Assembly (NCBI GenBank): GCA_002724975.1
Contig: PBQF01000052.1
Coordinates: 1 to 19,826 of the forward strand
Reading direction: 5' to 3'
DNA: 19,826 nt
Origin: Parcubacteria group bacterium
Lineage (GTDB): Bacteria > Patescibacteriota > Minisyncoccia > Phycocordibacterales > GCA-002724975
Part shown: positions 15,945 through 19,826 of the stretch, one piece after another
Layout: each line of letters opens with the position of its first letter
Numbering within the stretch: position 1 is the first letter of the stretch
Translations under genes and position numbers: made by a program
The notes under the pieces: model-generated
What the model was told of the DNA's origin: nothing
Databases searched by the model: none
Seen by the model: the letters and a program-made list of their open reading frames with translations, nothing else

Positions 15945-17039
15945 ATGATTACCAATATAACTGAGGAAAAAACAAACTTAAGTATTGCAGTTTATTGTAA
16001 GGATTATGATCAAGAACATGATTATTTTACTGATACAACAATTGAATCTGGTAGGGATGCAGGGCATCCCTTTAATCGTGATGATGGGAATTTCTTTGTT
16101 AGAAGATTATATGATGATCTGATTAGTATAGGTGCTAGTGTTGATAGGTATGAAAAATACATAAAAAATGATATTAGTCCTACGCACGTGATCTTTATTG
16201 ATATACCTAAAGAAAAGTCCATTATAAAAAATAAGGTAATATCTAAGTCAATAAAAATTGCGTTATTATCCGAGTGTGAGGTTATAAAACCATGGAACTA
16301 TAAGAAGTCTTATCATGATTTGTTCGATTATTTATTTACATGGACAGGTAGTGTATTAAAGACGATGACAAATGCTGTGTACATGCCATGTTTTTTTTCA
16401 TATACTGATAATAATTTGAAAAACTACAAGCAATACCATAATATAAAAAAAGAAAAATTATGTGTTATGATCGCATCTAATAAATATCACACGCATCCAT
16501 TAGAATTGTACTCAGCACGTAAATCGGTAGTGGAGTGGTTTAACACTAATAGATCTGACGATTTCGATCTTTATGGATATGATTGGGATAAAAGATATAT
16601 TAGATCTCCTAAGCCATTGAGAATCTTGAATAGGTCTAAGATATTTACAAAAAGTAAAAAAGATACTTATAAATGTTATAAGGGAGTTGCAATAACAAAA
16701 ATTGAAGTAATGGCTCAATACAAGTTTTCAATTTGTTTTGAGAATGCTAGATCATTATCTGGATATATAACCGAGAAAATATTTGATTCGATGATATCTG
16801 GATCAATACCGATTTATTATGGAAGTCCTGATATTGCAGAACATGTTCCAGGTCAGTGTTTTATAAACTTTCAGGACTTTGATAATATTAGCGAACTATA
16901 TAGTTATATAAGTAGAATTTCAGATAAAGAGTACACAGAATATATCAGTGCAATTGAAGAATTTCTAACAGCCCCTCACATAGAGTTATATTCTGCTGAC
17001 TTCTTTTCTAAAAATATTATAAAAACAATTACTAACTAA
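15945..17039 (+). CDS. Glycosyltransferase family 10 (alpha-1,3-fucosyltransferase type)
   Basis: A 364-residue protein. The C-terminal half has the GT10 signature: YKFSICFENA (259-268), SGYITEKIFDSM (272-283), GSIPIYYGSPDIAEHVP (286-302), then CFINFQDF. ARKSVVEWF near 191-199 and a GYDWDKRY segment also match family spacing. Known GT10 enzymes transfer L-fucose from GDP-fucose to GlcNAc or related acceptors at the cytoplasmic face of the membrane. No GDP-fucose genes (gmd, fcl) are seen in the window, while GDP-heptose genes are, so a GDP-linked 6-deoxyheptose or heptose donor is a reasonable alternative (inference). The N-terminal ~150 residues, which choose the acceptor, are not closely recognised. 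A GAG three bases before a short AT-rich spacer is the only ribosome-binding hint. Confidence 0.87.
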   Translation: MITNITEEKTNLSIAVYCKDYDQEHDYFTDTTIESGRDAGHPFNRDDGNFFVRRLYDDLISIGASVDRYEKYIKNDISPTHVIFIDIPKEKSIIKNKVISKSIKIALLSECEVIKPWNYKKSYHDLFDYLFTWTGSVLKTMTNAVYMPCFFSYTDNNLKNYKQYHNIKKEKLCVMIASNKYHTHPLELYSARKSVVEWFNTNRSDDFDLYGYDWDKRYIRSPKPLRILNRSKIFTKSKKDTYKCYKGVAITKIEVMAQYKFSICFENARSLSGYITEKIFDSMISGSIPIYYGSPDIAEHVPGQCFINFQDFDNISELYSYISRISDKEYTEYISAIEEFLTAPHIELYSADFFSKNIIKTITN

Positions 17040-17122
17040 AGAGTAAATCTCTAAAGTCATTTATACTTTGTATTATATTTTATGTTCAAGCAGGATTTTG
17101 TTAACAAATAGAAATTTAAACT

Positions 17123-18571
17123 TTGAAAATCTCATTAATCAATCCTCCTTTTCTTTTTCCTTCTAAAAAAGAAATAGTATTTTCTCAATGTTTAGGTGTT
17201 AGAAGTTTATCTGCTTACTTGAAACAAGAAGGATTTCATGATGTTTGTATTATTGACTCTTTAATGCAAGGTTTCGATAATGTTAAGACATACTCAAATG
17301 GATATATTGTTGGATTAGAGTTAGATGAAATTGTGTCAGCAATTCCAAAAGAGAGTGCAATAATTGGAATTTCATCTCCTTTTAGTCAATTAGCTCCTAT
17401 TGTACATGACATAGCTAAATTAATTAAAGCTAGTTTTCCTGAGGCATTGCTGGTTATGGGGGGAGTTTATCCATCTACTCAACCAGAACTAGCTTTAACA
17501 TCTTCTGTTGACTATATAGTTGTTGGTGAGGGAGAAACGGCTATTTTAGATATGGCACTTGGTAAAAATCCTTGTAAAATTATGGGAGTTTACTCACCTA
17601 GAAAAGAAATATTGCCTAATTATCCAGGGGCTCCAACGGTAAATGAATTGGATAATCTTCCTTTTCCAGATTATGAATTGCCGGATATGGAAAGATATTT
17701 TACTATCTCTCCAAGAATGGGGAGAGGGAAAACGGCTTCTCTTGTAACTTCGAGAGGATGCCCTTTTACATGTGAGTTTTGCTCAATAGAGCCGGTATAC
17801 GGAAGACGTTTTAGAGCTAGGTCAGCTTCTAAGGTGCTAGAAGAAATTAAGATGTTAGTAGACAAATTTAATGTTAAAACATTAGAAATAGAAGATGATA
17901 ACTTTACTCTTAAAAAACCTCGAGTGATAGAAATACTTAAAGGAATAATAGAGCTAAATAAAGAAGGTGCAGGGCTAAGCTGGAATACACCTAATGGAGT
18001 TGACATTGAAACACTTGATGAAGAACTAATTTCATTAATTAAAAAATCTAATTGTACTTCTTTAACATTGGCTCTGGAGCATGGCGATGAAAATATGCTA
18101 AAAATAATGAAGAAGAGAGTAAAGTTAAAAACAATGGAAAAAGTTGTTAAACTATTAGCTAAGTATGAAATACCAGAGTTTCAAGTGTTTGTGATTATTG
18201 GTTATCCAGGTGAAACCAGAGAACGTTTTGATAACTGTGTGACTTTTTTGAAACGCTTACGTAGCTTTGGAAGTAATATGATACTTTGTGCTAATAATGC
18301 ACAACCATATCCTGGAACTCAACTGACAAAAAGATGTTTTGAAGAGGGAATTCTTACAGATCCTAACTATACTAATTTTTTAGTTAATAAACGATTAATG
18401 AGTACGGCCCATTTTATTCCTATTGTTACGCCTGACTTTGATGAGCATGAGGTTAAGAGAAGAAGATTGGCTGTGACTGCTCTTACATCCTCTAAATGGA
18501 AAAGTATAGCAAAAATGATGTTACCAGTGCGGTTAATCGATATTATTCTAACCATTAAAAGATCAGTGTAG
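17123..18571 (+). CDS. B12-binding-domain radical SAM enzyme (second in locus)
   Basis: A 482-residue protein. The N-terminal domain opens with ISLINPPF and contains VMGGVYPS (111-118) and VVGEGETA (133-140), typical of the B12-binding region of this superfamily. The radical SAM motif CPFTCEFC (C213, C217, C220) follows, then GRRFRARS and EDDNFT. The core continues with LALEHGDE and FVIIGYPGET. The start is TTG at 17123; a stop lies two codons upstream and no other start is in reach. No Shine-Dalgarno is visible. Enzymes of this type carry out C-methylation, ring contraction or other radical chemistry. It is different in sequence from the radical SAM enzyme at 8196 and sits between two glycosyltransferase genes, so it more likely acts on the same glycan or its lipid carrier. 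Substrate unknown. Confidence 0.84.
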   Translation: MKISLINPPFLFPSKKEIVFSQCLGVRSLSAYLKQEGFHDVCIIDSLMQGFDNVKTYSNGYIVGLELDEIVSAIPKESAIIGISSPFSQLAPIVHDIAKLIKASFPEALLVMGGVYPSTQPELALTSSVDYIVVGEGETAILDMALGKNPCKIMGVYSPRKEILPNYPGAPTVNELDNLPFPDYELPDMERYFTISPRMGRGKTASLVTSRGCPFTCEFCSIEPVYGRRFRARSASKVLEEIKMLVDKFNVKTLEIEDDNFTLKKPRVIEILKGIIELNKEGAGLSWNTPNGVDIETLDEELISLIKKSNCTSLTLALEHGDENMLKIMKKRVKLKTMEKVVKLLAKYEIPEFQVFVIIGYPGETRERFDNCVTFLKRLRSFGSNMILCANNAQPYPGTQLTKRCFEEGILTDPNYTNFLVNKRLMSTAHFIPIVTPDFDEHEVKRRRLAVTALTSSKWKSIAKMMLPVRLIDIILTIKRSV

Positions 18572-18583
18572 GTTATAATAAAT

Positions 18584-19624
18584 ATGATTATTGAACAAGA
18601 GTGTATATCAGTAATTATTCCAGCATATAATTCTGCTAATTATATTGAGGAAGCTATTGATAGTATGCTCAATCAAACATATCAAAATATTGAAGTAATT
18701 GTAATAGAAGATGGATCTTCTGATAACACAATAGAAGTTGTAAGGACATTTGATGATAATAGGTTAAAACTATTAATTAATGAGCAAAATAAAGGGATTG
18801 TTTTTTCATTAAATAAAGGAATTTCTTATGCAAAAGGTGAATATATTGCAAGAATGGATTCAGATGATATATCTTTTCCAGAAAGATTATCAAAACAGCT
18901 GAAATATCTGAAGCAGAATGATTTGCAAGTTTGCGGCTCCTCTATTGAGATGTTTAGCTCAACTAGTGGAACTGTCACATATCCTATCACAAAAGAAGAT
19001 ACTAATTTTGCTATGCTTTTTATGTCTCCATTAGCTCATCCAACAGCTTTCGGATTATCTTCTGTATTTAAAAAATATGGTTATCGAGATGTTGCTGCTG
19101 AAGACTATGATTTATGGAAAAGGATTTCTATTGATTGTTTAAACATAGGGAATATTCCAGAAATTCTTCTTAGATATAGGGTGCACCCAGGCCAAGCATC
19201 TGAAGATAAAAGAGACATAATAAAATCTTCCATTGTAATTGCAAGAGAGTATGCTCAATATTATATTTCTGATAAAAATCTTATAAAGAAACTTGATGTA
19301 TCCAGTTACTTTATGAAGGAAAATCAACCAATAAAGGACATATATGACCTATTTGTCGGACTATGTTATTTAGCAAATAAAAAGGGTGTAACAAAGGACG
19401 GGTTATCTATGGTGATTGATATCATATTTAAAAAATCAACCAGTGTTAATCCTTATTGCTTGGTCTATTATTATAAAGCATTAGTGTCTGCAGGGTTAAG
19501 TCACTTTAAGTACGTCAATTCATCAATAGTTTTGCAATACATGCTTTTCATACATAAAAATAGCAAGTTTTATTTGTTTCTCAGAAAACAGATTATGAAT
19601 TTACGTTCAAAGAAAGATCCGTAG
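18584..19624 (+). CDS. Glycosyltransferase family 2
   Basis: A 346-residue GT-A enzyme. It begins with ISVIIPAYNSANYIEEAI, has IVIEDGSSDNT (39-49) for nucleotide binding, the NKGI repeat and the metal-binding ARMDSDD (89-95). It continues with the family's LAHPTAF segment and AAEDYDLW, where the ED pair supplies the probable catalytic base. The C-terminal 130 residues are less conserved and contain no clear membrane segment, so it is probably a peripheral cytoplasmic enzyme adding one sugar of the repeat unit to the undecaprenyl-linked chain. The donor and linkage are unknown. The gene follows the radical SAM gene after 12 bases and is probably co-transcribed. Confidence 0.9.
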   Translation: MIIEQECISVIIPAYNSANYIEEAIDSMLNQTYQNIEVIVIEDGSSDNTIEVVRTFDDNRLKLLINEQNKGIVFSLNKGISYAKGEYIARMDSDDISFPERLSKQLKYLKQNDLQVCGSSIEMFSSTSGTVTYPITKEDTNFAMLFMSPLAHPTAFGLSSVFKKYGYRDVAAEDYDLWKRISIDCLNIGNIPEILLRYRVHPGQASEDKRDIIKSSIVIAREYAQYYISDKNLIKKLDVSSYFMKENQPIKDIYDLFVGLCYLANKKGVTKDGLSMVIDIIFKKSTSVNPYCLVYYYKALVSAGLSHFKYVNSSIVLQYMLFIHKNSKFYLFLRKQIMNLRSKKDP

Positions 19625-19660
19625 TTCAATGTTATCAAAACTGATGGAACGTCAACTATA

Positions 19661-19826
19661 ATGACAATATTAGTGACAACTGCATTAGAAGATCTTGATT
19701 ATACTAATCAAGATTTATTGTTTCTAGGAGAGTGGTGTAAAAAGGCCCGTCAGGCACTTGAATTACGGCAAACAAGTGGGAAACGGGCATTTACGGGTTT
19801 TAAACAAGCCGTCGTTGTTGAGCACG
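19661..19826 (+). CDS. LIC12162-family putative transferase, 3'-truncated by the window
   Basis: An ATG at 19661 opens a frame that runs to the end of the window; 55 codons are visible. The start ILVTTALEDLDY with LLFLGEWCKKAR matches the opening of the putative transferases named after Leptospira LIC12162, which are found in surface-polysaccharide loci. The family is large (commonly more than 500 residues), so most of the gene is outside. From about 19740 the DNA is clearly richer in GC than the preceding genes, which suggests a different origin or the border of the AT-rich island. The assignment rests on a short stretch only. Confidence 0.65.
   Translation, partial: MTILVTTALEDLDYTNQDLLFLGEWCKKARQALELRQTSGKRAFTGFKQAVVVEH

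Noticed and set aside
1..19826. CRISPR arrays, tRNA genes, JUMPstart element or toxin-antitoxin genes.
   Set aside because: No regularly spaced repeats, cloverleaf-like sequences, JUMPstart-like motif or paired small genes were found on reading either strand.

Overview
The window is a dense, AT-rich surface-polysaccharide (O-antigen or capsule type) biosynthesis locus from a Gram-negative bacterium. All intact genes lie on the plus strand, often with ATGA-type overlaps. The species cannot be named from the sequence. Insertion-sequence remnants, many GTG/TTG starts, and a visible rise in GC in the IS remnant and at the extreme 3' end fit a horizontally acquired accessory island, possibly in a gammaproteobacterium (inference).

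Layout. (1) 1-3442 is a tightly coupled four-gene sugar-activation block: a 5'-truncated extended-SDR epimerase/dehydratase, a GmhA-like SIS isomerase, a cytidylyltransferase-PfkB kinase fusion with domains in the opposite order to HldE, and a sugar-1-phosphate nucleotidyltransferase. (2) 3488-6970 holds a PglK/MsbA-type ABC flippase and two methyltransferase-like genes. (3) 7133-12794 holds an HddA-type heptose kinase, a B12-binding radical SAM enzyme, a split transketolase (two subunits), an RmlC-like epimerase and an HddC-type guanylyltransferase. (4) 12795-13705 has no intact gene. It contains a decayed IS30-family transposase on the minus strand joined to what looks like the first codons of an IS110-type transposase. 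(5) 13706-15869 holds an intact SDR gene, then a badly decayed L-2-hydroxyglutarate oxidase-like pseudogene. (6) 15945-19826 holds a GT10 fucosyltransferase-type enzyme, a second B12-binding radical SAM enzyme, a GT2 glycosyltransferase and the start of an LIC12162-family transferase.

How the genes may work together. GmhA-like isomerase, HddA and HddC are three of the four steps to GDP-D-glycero-alpha-D-manno-heptose; the phosphatase GmhB is not in the window. The RmlC-like epimerase and the SDR genes could remodel the GDP-heptose, and the GT10 enzyme (a family that normally uses GDP-fucose) is a plausible transferase for a GDP-linked product. The ABC protein would flip the lipid-linked glycan. 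The least explained part is the overlapping radical SAM/B12 plus split-transketolase cassette between the HddA and HddC genes, which may supply a C7 precursor or build an unusual branched or chain-extended sugar. This is the best candidate in the window for undescribed chemistry.
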